Assembly (NCBI GenBank): GCA_002173415.2
Contig: NHNK02000010.1
Location: 1-64,000, forward strand
Origin: Marinomonas agarivorans
Lineage (GTDB): Bacteria; Pseudomonadota; Gammaproteobacteria; Pseudomonadales; Marinomonadaceae
DNA length: 64,000 nt
Direction: 5' to 3'
The notes below the pieces were generated by a model. That model ran no database searches. It was given only the letters and a program-made list of their open reading frames with translations, and was not told the DNA's origin. Every line of letters starts with the position of its first letter. The stretch's first letter is position 1. Shown piece after piece: positions 12,610 to 20,693 of the stretch. The position numbers and the translations under genes are program-made.

Positions 12610-13347
12610 TCACAAAAGCCCCCATAAGGTATGAAAAATAATTTGTTGAGCCTTGGCGATATCTTCCGACTCCAATACCACAGCGGAGGGGAAGTTATCG
12701 CTTGCTAACGAGATAATGGCGCATTTCGGTGGGTAGATGGCGATGTAGCTGGCATCCACGGCGCCATCGGTTTTGATCCATTTACGTTCTGACAGCTCCG
12801 CGTCTTCACCACCATCGCCAATCGCAATCACTTTTACGTTAATGCCGAGTTTCACCCGTTGTTTGGTGTAGTTTGGAAAGGGGCGATATAAGTAAGGTCG
12901 AATCGGTTTGGAGGAAAAGACACAGTATTCTTTATGATCTTGTTCTGAGATCACATTTAAAATATCTCTCAGTACCCATTCTATGCCGTCATCCCCTTCA
13001 TAATAGCGCACATTGGTTTGATGATAATCTGGCTGTTGTTGGTGTAGGTCAGGGATAATGGTGTGTTTTAACGAATCAATGGCTTTGTCGATGTTGGCTT
13101 TTTTCTCTTCTGCAATTTTTAATAAAATCTCTGGGCTTTCAGCACTGAAAAAGCGACGTTTGCCTTTGGGGAAATAACTGACTACCCCTTTATTTTGCAG
13201 TTGCTTGAGGGATTCATAGGCCGAGCCTCGATTAACGCCGCTTTTATCGGCAATATCGCGAATAGAAGCATGACCAAGCTGTAATAAGGTTTTGTATAAC
13301 AGGGTTTCTCTGGGCGTTAGGCCTAATTGATCGAAAGTGTCTTGCAT
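12610..13347 (-). CDS. TrmB-family transcriptional regulator
   Basis: The 245-aa protein has an N-terminal winged-HTH of the TrmB/MarR-like kind (residues 5-75: LGLTPRETLLYKTLLQLG, then IRDIADKSGVNRGSAYESLKQLQNKGVV) and a C-terminal sensor-like domain. TrmB proteins in Archaea sense sugars, but bacterial members are mostly uncharacterised and the ligand here is unknown. It converges on atpC and is divergent from tcdA. The name is based on the HTH pattern; the function beyond DNA binding is not supported. Confidence 0.75.
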   Translation of the reverse strand: MQDTFDQLGLTPRETLLYKTLLQLGHASIRDIADKSGVNRGSAYESLKQLQNKGVVSYFPKGKRRFFSAESPEILLKIAEEKKANIDKAIDSLKHTIIPDLHQQQPDYHQTNVRYYEGDDGIEWVLRDILNVISEQDHKEYCVFSSKPIRPYLYRPFPNYTKQRVKLGINVKVIAIGDGGEDAELSERKWIKTDGAVDASYIAIYPPKCAIISLASDNFPSAVVLESEDIAKAQQIIFHTLWGLL

Positions 13348-13448
13348 GATGTCGGTATTGTGTGAGTCGTTATGTTTGAGCAGTTATTTTTTTCATAATT
13401 GAGTAAAATAGGGCTTTAGGCAAGCAGTTTTCTATTTTTAAAACTTTT

Positions 13449-13482
13449 TATTCCTAAATAATTTCTATCCTTAAATAATTTT
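13449..13482. repeat. 17-bp tandem repeat, two copies
   Basis: TATTCCTAAATAATTTC (13449-13465) is followed in exact register by TATCCTTAAATAATTTT (13466-13482). It lies in the 167-nt divergent region between the TrmB-type regulator and tcdA, so it could affect either promoter. Confidence 0.6.
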
Positions 13483-13514
13483 CAGAAACGTTTTCACACA
13501 GTGGAGTAATAAGA

Positions 13515-14297
13515 GTGACAGCAGACCAACGCTTTGGCGGTATTCAGCGTTTGTACGGTGAAAAAGCCTACCAATTTTTTTGTCAGGCTCGTGTCATGGT
13601 GATTGGTATTGGTGGGGTTGGTACATGGGCGGCAGAAGCCTTGGCACGCTCTGGTATTGGCCATCTTACGCTGGTGGATATGGACGATGTTTGCATTACC
13701 AATGTTAACCGCCAGATTCATGCGCTGGATGGCACGGTAGGGCAAGCAAAAGTTGAGGTCATGGCGGCACGTATTAAGCTTATTAACCCAGCGTGTCAGG
13801 TGCATGTAATCGAGGATTTTCTGACCCCAGATAATATCGAGGAACTATTGGCACAACCGTATGATTATGTGATTGATGCCATTGATAGTTTAAAACCGAA
13901 AGCGGCGTTAATTGCGTGGTGTCGTCGCCATAAGCAGAAACTCATTACGGTTGGTGGTGCTGGTGGGCAAATTGATCCAACACAAGTACAAATCGCCGAT
14001 CTTTCCCGTACCGAACAAGACCCATTAGCGGCAAAATTACGCAATTATTTACGACGCCATTATCATTTTCCACGCAATCCACAACGTCGTTTTGAGGTGG
14101 AATGTGTCTACTCAACAGAACAATTACGTTATCCACAAGGCAATGGTGAAGTTGGCTTGCAGCGCCCCAAGAATGGCGAGTCAGGTATAAACTGCGATAC
14201 AGGGTTTGGTTCTTGTACCCCTGTTACTGCAAGTTTTGGTTTTGTGGCCGCGGGTCGAGTGTTAATGAAGCTGGCTCAACGAGCCGAGCAGGAATAA
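13515..14297 (+). CDS. tcdA: tRNA threonylcarbamoyladenosine dehydratase TcdA (CsdL)
   Basis: E1-like enzyme that cyclises t6A37 to ct6A in tRNA using ATP. The ThiF/MoeB nucleotide-binding motif GIGGVGTWAAEALARSG lies at about residues 32-48, with the DMDDVCITNVNRQ segment following. The C-terminus keeps the family pattern SFGFVAAGRVL. Length 260 aa is normal. The start is GTG 13515 behind a GGAG site. In E. coli this gene (csdL) is linked to csdA-csdE, as it is here in convergent orientation. Confidence 0.93.
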   Translation: MTADQRFGGIQRLYGEKAYQFFCQARVMVIGIGGVGTWAAEALARSGIGHLTLVDMDDVCITNVNRQIHALDGTVGQAKVEVMAARIKLINPACQVHVIEDFLTPDNIEELLAQPYDYVIDAIDSLKPKAALIAWCRRHKQKLITVGGAGGQIDPTQVQIADLSRTEQDPLAAKLRNYLRRHYHFPRNPQRRFEVECVYSTEQLRYPQGNGEVGLQRPKNGESGINCDTGFGSCTPVTASFGFVAAGRVLMKLAQRAEQE

Positions 14298-14334
14298 AAA
14301 AACATGGAAAAGGAAGGGAAAGAAGGCAAAAGTC

Positions 14335-14371
14335 GGGAAGAAATTGCTGATCTTCCCACGTATTTTTTTTT
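14335..14371 (+). terminator. Terminator after tcdA
   Basis: GGGAAGA (14335-14341) pairs with TCTTCCC (14351-14357), followed four bases later by a run of T (14362-14371). It ends the rightward tcdA transcript against the leftward csdE gene; the T-run touches the csdE stop codon. Confidence 0.75.
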
Positions 14372-14780
14372 AGGAGGCAGTGAGCGCTTTTATACGCTCG
14401 ATAATGGCGCTAATACCATTACTGCGAGATGAGGTTAAATAGCTGGATAAATTGAGCTGTTGTAAGGCGCCTGCTAGATCTAACGCGTGTATTTGTTCTC
14501 CTGTTAACCCATTCACATGAACTAACAGAATGGTTAATACCCCACGAATGAGTTTGGCATCGCTGGCCCCAGTAAAAAAATACGCCTCTGTCTCTGCATC
14601 ATATTTTACTGCTAGCCAAACCTGACTTTCACACCCCTTTACTGTGTTCGCCTCGATTTTTTGCTCAGGCGTAATAAGTGGCAGTTGTTTGCTTAACTGT
14701 ACTAGTGTGCGTAAACGCTCTTCTTTTGCCTGACAATTGGCAAATAAGGTGGCTATGGTGTTGGGGGTTAGTTCGGTCAT
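14370..14780 (-). CDS. csdE: Sulfur acceptor protein CsdE (SufE family)
   Basis: Receives the persulfide sulfur from cysteine desulfurase CsdA. The 136-aa SufE-fold protein has the catalytic Cys50 in the motif VKGCESQVW. It lies downstream of csdA on the same strand, separated by a 126-nt gap that carries a three-copy tandem repeat. In E. coli CsdA-CsdE-TcdA form one sulfur-transfer network connected to ct6A. Confidence 0.92.
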   Translation of the reverse strand: MTELTPNTIATLFANCQAKEERLRTLVQLSKQLPLITPEQKIEANTVKGCESQVWLAVKYDAETEAYFFTGASDAKLIRGVLTILLVHVNGLTGEQIHALDLAGALQQLNLSSYLTSSRSNGISAIIERIKALTAS

Positions 14781-14787
14781 TGCTTTT

Positions 14788-14853
14788 GTTAAATTAGTGG
14801 TTGCTTACCATTAAATTAGAGTGTGTTTACCGTTAAATTAGAGTGTGCTTGCT
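14788..14853. repeat. 22-bp tandem repeat, three copies
   Basis: Copies begin at 14788, 14810 and 14832 in exact register, with the core TTAAATTAGAGTGTG and a TTACC or TTGCT end. The array fills half of the csdA-csdE gap, directly upstream of the csdE start, where it could alter expression of csdE relative to csdA. Confidence 0.8.
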
Positions 14854-14906
14854 ACAAAACAATTGTTTATTTGCCACTCAATTATTTTTTGTTATGGCGT
14901 TATTGC

Positions 14907-16157
14907 TTAGTCGTCAGCGAGTAATTCAATCCCTTCGAACACACTGGTAATTAAACCTTCCACTTCCTGTAGGGTGTTGTAGCAGGCGAATGAGGCTCGT
15001 ATTGTGCCATGAACGCCAAGGCTGGTCATCAAAGGGTGAGCACAATGTTGACCCGCCCGAACCGCGATACCACGGCTGTCTAAAAACTCACTGATATCTG
15101 TACTACTAATGCCATCAACTGTGAACGAGACCATAGTGCTGTCTACGGGGGAGTAAAGGCGAATTTTAGGGTGTTGCTGTAAGGCGTGATAGGCTTTTTT
15201 TGCTAACTCTTGCTCCCATGCGAGTAAGGCATTTCGTGGCAGGGACGATAAAAACTGGCAAGCAGCCGCAAGGCCAATAGCGCCTTCTATGTTGGGTGTC
15301 CCTGCTTCTAAACGGTATGGCAGTTGATTGAATGAGGTCTTGTCATAACTTACGCTTGCTACCATTTCTCCGCCAGTTTGATAAGGGGTCAAGCGCTCAA
15401 GTGCCGCTGTCTTTCCGTAGAGAACCCCAATGCCCGTTGGACCATACATTTTGTGGCCAGAGAACACATAAAAGTCGCAATCCAATTCATCAACATTGAC
15501 AGGGTAATGTGCCACGGCTTGGGCACCATCAAGTAATGTCAGTGCATTCACCGATTTGGCAAGGCGTAGTAATTGTTGGATCGGTGGCTTTACACCTAGG
15601 GCATTAGACACATGTGTACAGGCAAAGAGTTTGGTGTGTGCGGTGAAATAATCTTGATAACTGTCTTGCCAGAGCACATTACCTTCTTCTGTTAGAACCA
15701 GAGGTAATATTCGTAGTATTGCACCTGTCCTTGCTGCTAGTTGTTGCCACGGTACTAAATTAGCATGATGTTCTAGGTTAGAAATAAGGATTTCATCATT
15801 GGGCTTGAGTTGTTGTTCAATACCATATGCCACCATATTAATGGCTTCCGTGGCGCCTTTGGTCCAAATCACATAATCCTTATCTGCTGCATGAATAAAA
15901 TTCGCCACGTTCTGCCGAGCCTGTTCAAATTGGCTAGTGGCGTTATTGCTGAGAAAATGCGCGCCACGATGCACATTGGCATTACTGGTTTGATAGTAAT
16001 CCAGCATGGTGGTGAGAACCTCTGTGGGCTTTTGGGTAGTAGCGCTGTTATCCAAATAAACTAATGGGTGACCTTCGATAGTTTGCGACAGGATGGGGAA
16101 GTGCTGGCGTAGTAAATCGACGTTAAATGGCATAGTAGGCGGCAGGTTAAATAACAT
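14907..16157 (-). CDS. csdA: Cysteine desulfurase CsdA
   Basis: PLP enzyme that removes sulfur from L-cysteine (SufS/CsdA type, group II). The PLP lysine is Lys236 in FSGHKMYGPTG; the active-site cysteine is Cys372 in RAGQHCAHPL, with the short loop of the SufS class. The sequence LDNSATTQKP near residue 35 is the family N-terminal signature. The start at 16157 gives 416 aa. An alternative start at 16133 gives an N-terminus closer to E. coli CsdA, and neither has a strong ribosome site. The csdE partner follows. Confidence 0.93.
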   Translation of the reverse strand: MLFNLPPTMPFNVDLLRQHFPILSQTIEGHPLVYLDNSATTQKPTEVLTTMLDYYQTSNANVHRGAHFLSNNATSQFEQARQNVANFIHAADKDYVIWTKGATEAINMVAYGIEQQLKPNDEILISNLEHHANLVPWQQLAARTGAILRILPLVLTEEGNVLWQDSYQDYFTAHTKLFACTHVSNALGVKPPIQQLLRLAKSVNALTLLDGAQAVAHYPVNVDELDCDFYVFSGHKMYGPTGIGVLYGKTAALERLTPYQTGGEMVASVSYDKTSFNQLPYRLEAGTPNIEGAIGLAAACQFLSSLPRNALLAWEQELAKKAYHALQQHPKIRLYSPVDSTMVSFTVDGISSTDISEFLDSRGIAVRAGQHCAHPLMTSLGVHGTIRASFACYNTLQEVEGLITSVFEGIELLADD

Positions 16158-16263
16158 GGAATGAGGTTCTCTTTTTTATTGCCTTGACGCAATTTTTTAC
16201 TTTTTTGGTCTACATTATTAATTTAATGGTACAGTTCTAATAAATATAACATGGCAGGTATAA

Positions 16264-17730
16264 ATGATGGCTGAGTTTTTATATCAGAGTTTGGTTGACT
16301 GGTTTCAAGGACAGGTCGAAAAAGGACTGTTATCCGCTGGTGATAAAATGCCTTCTCTTAGAAAAATTTCGAAAGAACAAGGGCTTAGTTTAAATACCGT
16401 CATCCATGGTTATGACCTTTTAGTGAAAGAAGGTTGGATCGAAGCGCGTACCAAATCTGGTTACTATGTTTGCCATCGTGGCCACCTGCGTACTGCAGTA
16501 ATGGCAGCGGCTGAAGCAGGAAAAGAGCTCACCAAAAACCAAAGTCTCAGTTTTGAAAAACAACACAGATACAACAAAGCCCTACAATGCAGCGCTTTTA
16601 ATTTGCTTGGGCAAGAACTATTTTCTGTGCAACTTAATAATATGAAAGCCTCACACCCTCAGGGAGAGCCTTCGGTCAGAGCTGCGTTAACCGCATTATT
16701 GGCGGACTTATCGATTCAAACCAACCCAGAGCAGCTCTTTCTTGCTAATCGCGCAACGAGTTTATTGGCGCAATGCATACAGACACTAACCAAACCAGAG
16801 GGGAAAGTTTTACTGATTACCCCTTGTGATTACCGATTATCACAAACCATTTTAGCGCTAGGCCGTACACCAATCTGTTTAACCGCAGGCGATCACGGTG
16901 CAGATATTGATAGTGTTGAAAATCTCTTAAAAGCTGGTGATATTGAGTTGCTTATTTTACCGAGTCAGTTTGCTTTCCCTGTTGGACAAGAGCTGACCAA
17001 CTTAAACTTGCGTCGTTGGTATGCCTTAATTGAAACCTATTCCGTACCAACGATTGAATGGGATATGTCGTCTTTTTTGCCTAATCGGCCGCACAATACC
17101 ATGACACTAAAGTCACTGGATCAAGCAGGCCATATTTTGTATTTAGGCAGTGTCGAAGGCATACATGATACGGCGTCGTTAGCATGGTTAGTGATGGGAC
17201 GCTATGAAAAACGCCTTTCAGGGCCATTAAAAGCTCTTGATTTATGCCCAGGAGTGGATCAACAAATTGCCCTGTTACCCTTGTTTACTCAAATGCATAA
17301 AAAGGCGTTTTCCGCCTTAGCTCGTGTTATTTGGACGAATGCTGAGAAAGTTAAACATCAGCTAGAAAGCCTAACCGACGGAAAATTGTCTGTGGTGTTA
17401 AATAAAGGCGGTCATAGTCTCTGGATTCATTGTAATGAACCGATTAGCCAAGCCATGTGGCAAACCTATGAAGCAGGGCACCTCAATACGCTTGTACCAG
17501 GTACATTGTTGTTTACAGACAGTGATGCGGACCATTGGTTTGCTTTTAACGTTAGTATGACGGAGCAATTGACTGATACCTTACAATGGTTGCAGCAGGC
17601 GTGGGGGCCCATAACGTCAGAAACTACTACGAAAGCAGATTCGAAAACAGCACAGGACCCAGCAACCCAAGATGGGGATGAACCTGTGTATAACCCCATG
17701 CTGGACTTAATTCAGCATGATTTTGGTTAA
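16264..17730 (+). CDS. MocR/GntR-type regulator with degenerate aminotransferase domain
   Basis: The 488-aa protein has an N-terminal GntR winged HTH (residues 1-72: AGDKMPSLRKISKEQGLSLNTVIHGYDLLVKEGWIEARTKSGYYV, quoted here as segments of one domain) joined to a fold-type I aminotransferase-like domain. In active MocR proteins a lysine follows GTFS/GSFS. Here residues 295-299 read GSVEG, so the PLP Schiff-base lysine is absent, and the usual acidic DDYD motif reads EWDMSS. It may bind a different ligand or none. It is divergent from csdA with a 106-nt shared promoter region. Its target is unknown. Confidence 0.8.
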   Translation: MMAEFLYQSLVDWFQGQVEKGLLSAGDKMPSLRKISKEQGLSLNTVIHGYDLLVKEGWIEARTKSGYYVCHRGHLRTAVMAAAEAGKELTKNQSLSFEKQHRYNKALQCSAFNLLGQELFSVQLNNMKASHPQGEPSVRAALTALLADLSIQTNPEQLFLANRATSLLAQCIQTLTKPEGKVLLITPCDYRLSQTILALGRTPICLTAGDHGADIDSVENLLKAGDIELLILPSQFAFPVGQELTNLNLRRWYALIETYSVPTIEWDMSSFLPNRPHNTMTLKSLDQAGHILYLGSVEGIHDTASLAWLVMGRYEKRLSGPLKALDLCPGVDQQIALLPLFTQMHKKAFSALARVIWTNAEKVKHQLESLTDGKLSVVLNKGGHSLWIHCNEPISQAMWQTYEAGHLNTLVPGTLLFTDSDADHWFAFNVSMTEQLTDTLQWLQQAWGPITSETTTKADSKTAQDPATQDGDEPVYNPMLDLIQHDFG

Positions 17731-17741
17731 CAACTCAGTAT

Positions 17742-18380
17742 TTATTGAGACAGCTCACTGATTGCTTGTTGAATGGCGGCGACCATTGGCGCGCTATCTT
17801 GATAGTTTAAAGGAATAGCAATAAAACGATTCCCTTGAATCACGGCCAGAGAAGGAAAGGAATTTAATCCAAGTTGTCGCGCTTGGCTGACTTCTAGTTC
17901 AAGCTGCTCTGTTGCCTTAACATGCTCCATCGCTTTAAGAAATCCTGTTTCTTTCATCCCTAATTTATGGGCGCATTCTGTTAGTGTATCCAAATCAGAA
18001 GGGTTTTTAGCATGCAAATAATAGGCATGTTGAATTTGCTCTATCATCTCTTCTTCCAACCCTTGATCCCGTGCCACAAGGCAGGCACGACAGGCGGGGT
18101 AGGTTGAGCGTCTTGGTTGGCACTCCGTCCAAAAGTCGTAGTTAAATTCCGTTCCTAATTGTTGACTGATTTGTTGCCAAGTTGCTTGTAACTTATCGCG
18201 CATCGGTAGCGGCATAGGTGCATTCGAATCAACAGCAAGGCCGCCAAGCATAGGTTGAATGGTTAATTCTTTTTTATCGATTAATGGCGCAAGGGCACTT
18301 TTTAATGCCTGCCATGTGGGCGTGAAGCCCCAACACCAACTGCACATCGGGTCATAACAATAAATTAATGTTGCTGTCAC
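17742..18380 (-). CDS. DsbA-family protein (FrnE-like thioredoxin fold)
   Basis: The 212-aa protein has a CSWC active site at residues 13-16 within CYDPMCSWCWGF. A helical insertion and a second half ending in NSFPSLAVIQGNRF, with the cis-proline, follow. There is no signal peptide, so it is probably cytoplasmic like FrnE-type oxidoreductases. It converges on the MocR-type regulator, 11 nt apart. The substrate is unknown. Confidence 0.85.
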   Translation of the reverse strand: MTATLIYCYDPMCSWCWGFTPTWQALKSALAPLIDKKELTIQPMLGGLAVDSNAPMPLPMRDKLQATWQQISQQLGTEFNYDFWTECQPRRSTYPACRACLVARDQGLEEEMIEQIQHAYYLHAKNPSDLDTLTECAHKLGMKETGFLKAMEHVKATEQLELEVSQARQLGLNSFPSLAVIQGNRFIAIPLNYQDSAPMVAAIQQAISELSQ

Positions 18381-18499
18381 ATTAGTCTCCTAACAACAGG
18401 TCTCTAGTAGCGAGTTGAACAACAAGAACGCTGAACAAAAAACAGAAAGGGATTTAGCATGCGATAAAGTGAGAGAGAACACAAGCGGCAATGCAGCCA

Positions 18500-18539
18500 C
18501 GCCTCCCTCCCATTAAAAAGAGGAGAGGGAGGCGTTTTT
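18500..18539 (+). terminator. Strong rightward terminator with no obvious upstream gene
   Basis: Perfect 10-bp stem CGCCTCCCTC (18500-18509) and GAGGGAGGCG (18525-18534), followed by five T. The T-tract is on the plus strand only, yet both flanking genes run leftward. It could end an unannotated small RNA or antisense transcript, or be a stem used by the aminotransferase transcript. Confidence 0.65.
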
Positions 18540-18595
18540 CTCAGATGAGTGTCGTATCTTTTCTTAGATAAGTAATGGGCCTGACATAAACGCTA

Positions 18596-19795
18596 TTAAG
18601 GCGTTTGTAAGATGGTGGTGATGGCATCACACAAGGGTTTAATGTTGTCGTGCGTCATGCCAGCAACGTTAATGCGCCCAGAACCGACAATGTAAATGGC
18701 ATGTTCTTGCTTCAAACGCTTTACTTGATCGGCTGAAAGCCCAGAAAAAGAAAACATGCCTTGCTGACGTGAAATAAAAGAAAAGTCTTGCTCAACGCCA
18801 TTGGCTCTTAGCATATTGACAAACAAGCCCCGCATTTCGTGGATACGTTTACGCATACTTTCTAGTTCCATTTCCCACAAGCTACGTAATTTAGTATCTG
18901 ACAAAATTTCGGTGACAATCGCCGCACCATGGGAAGGCGGATTAGAATAGTTTGAGCGAATGATACGTTTTAATTGAGTGAAAACCGTATCCGCTAACTC
19001 TTCTGTTTCGCACACCAGAGTAATGGCGCCGACACGTTCGTTATATAAACCAAAGTTTTTGGAAAAGGAACTGGCAATTAACATTTCCGAAACATGTTGT
19101 GTAAACGTTCTTAGGCCGTTGGCATCTTCTTCTAAGCCTGTACCGAACCCTTGGTAAGCAAAATCAAATAGAGGTAAAAATCCCTGTTTACTACAAAGCT
19201 TTGCTAGTTGTTGCCATTGCTCTGCGGATGGATCAACGCCTGTTGGGTTATGGCAGCAGCCATGAAATAAGACGACATCACCAGTTGGGACTTGGGATAA
19301 GCTGGCTAACATGGCTTCGAAATCTAACGATTTATTTGCAGAATCGTAGTAACTGTAGCTGGCAACATCCAACCCAACCGATTGAAAAATAGCCTGATGG
19401 TTAGCCCAAGTTGGATTACTTATCCAAACGGTTGCTTCCGGTAAGTGTTTTTTTATAAATTCAGCCGCAACACGTAAAGCCCCTGTACCGCCAGGTGTAT
19501 GTGCGGTGCGAGCGCGTTTGTCCATTAAAATTTTGTGTTCTGTGCCAAAAAGTAAGGATTTTACCGCCTGACGATAAGTCTGAGTACCTTCAATACTCAG
19601 ATAACTTTTGGTTTTTTCGGAATTTAGAAGTCGTTCTTCGGCTTGTTTTACAGATTGTAGAATTGGTGTTTGGCCTTGTTCATCTTTATAAACACCAACG
19701 CCTAAGTTAATTTTATTTGGTGTGGTATCGTTTTTGAAGGCATCATTTAAGCCGAGAATAGGATCTGCTGGCGCAGACTGGATATGTTCAAACAT
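18596..19795 (-). CDS. Aspartate/aromatic amino acid aminotransferase
   Basis: PLP-dependent class I aminotransferase, cytoplasmic. With the start at 19795 the protein is 399 aa and begins [16 protein letters not shown], like AspC/TyrB. A good GGGAG site lies 5 nt before this ATG, so the longer in-frame ATG at 19807 was not used. The PLP lysine is Lys246 in ASSFSKNFG, the HNPTG motif is present, and the C-terminal arginine in GSGRINVAG should bind the substrate carboxylate. AspC and TyrB types cannot be separated by eye. Confidence 0.9.
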   Translation of the reverse strand: MFEHIQSAPADPILGLNDAFKNDTTPNKINLGVGVYKDEQGQTPILQSVKQAEERLLNSEKTKSYLSIEGTQTYRQAVKSLLFGTEHKILMDKRARTAHTPGGTGALRVAAEFIKKHLPEATVWISNPTWANHQAIFQSVGLDVASYSYYDSANKSLDFEAMLASLSQVPTGDVVLFHGCCHNPTGVDPSAEQWQQLAKLCSKQGFLPLFDFAYQGFGTGLEEDANGLRTFTQHVSEMLIASSFSKNFGLYNERVGAITLVCETEELADTVFTQLKRIIRSNYSNPPSHGAAIVTEILSDTKLRSLWEMELESMRKRIHEMRGLFVNMLRANGVEQDFSFISRQQGMFSFSGLSADQVKRLKQEHAIYIVGSGRINVAGMTHDNIKPLCDAITTILQTP

Positions 19796-20215
19796 TATGA
19801 CTCCCAAAAAGGGTAATTAGTGTTTTTTATTATGTAATTTTTTATTAGCCAAAAGGCGTATTTTTTCAATACAAAGCCAGTAGGCTTTTGTCCGCAGCGA
19901 CATATTACTCTATGGAGCCTACTATCGCTAGCAAATGTAAAAGCATCACCCGTAAATGCCTGACTGTCACGCACGAAATAGGCTCATCGTTTATGATGCC
20001 ATAAGGAAAGTCGTACAAAGTGACAATCGATACATTTACAGCAATACATTAAAGAGGCTACAGAGCAAACATAAACATCATATCTAGAAACACAGTTTAG
20101 GCAGGATGTTATACCATGAGAATAGTGTCATTTTTATGTATATCAAGCGCAAAAATACAATGTTCTGTGTTTCAACAACGTAATCAGGGTTTTCTTATTT
20201 AGTCATGACAGCCAT
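19796..20215. other. Gene-free stretch between the aminotransferase and the small PA3496-like gene
   Basis: About 420 nt without a supported gene. It must contain the leftward promoter of the aminotransferase. A weak hairpin (AAAGCC 19873-19878 with GGCTTT 19883-19888) is present. Nothing else was recognised. Confidence 0.4.
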
Positions 20216-20416
20216 TTAATCGGGATAGTCCCAACCGTTGGCAATTGAATCATGTAAGCGTTTTTCTTCTCGGTAAGCTTCTATTGCTCGTCGCGCTTTT
20301 AACATGCGTACATTGTTTTCTTTTTTGGATTTGTCATTCATGTCGTTATCAACACTAATGGAAGCATGTAAAATTTCTGTTTTGATTTCACTTAATTCAA
20401 CGGGTTGTTTATTCAT
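20216..20416 (-). CDS. Small conserved protein, resembles the PA3496 family
   Basis: The 66-aa charged protein ends in a segment (KARRAIEAYREEKRLHDSI, then GWDYPD) that resembles short pseudomonad PA3496-family proteins. That assignment is from memory of the pattern. AAGAGG lies 7 nt upstream of the ATG, supporting real translation. There is no signal peptide or membrane segment. Function unknown. Confidence 0.6.
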   Translation of the reverse strand: MNKQPVELSEIKTEILHASISVDNDMNDKSKKENNVRMLKARRAIEAYREEKRLHDSIANGWDYPD

Positions 20417-20693
20417 AACAAAACCTCTTAGCTATTAGGGAAGCGACAAATAAATTTCTCGAGCTTCTCTAAGGGTTATTTACAATGAGTTAATCAATGC
20501 GTAAATGCCTTTCATAATGCTTTCGAGTATTTCCATTACATTGAAAATAATATTTCTGTCATCGACAGCCGAAAAAAGTCAAAATAGATATAACAAACTT
20601 ATATGACATAAAAAACGCAAAATCGATCAAAAATCAACCTAAAAAACGTTTTTTTCATTTTTTGGGTGTAATGCTTAAGGTGGAACTCGCTTA

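Noticed and set aside
20556-20568. CTGTC-atc-GACAG before uvrD as a LexA site
   Set aside because: The spacing between half-sites is far shorter than in gammaproteobacterial LexA boxes.
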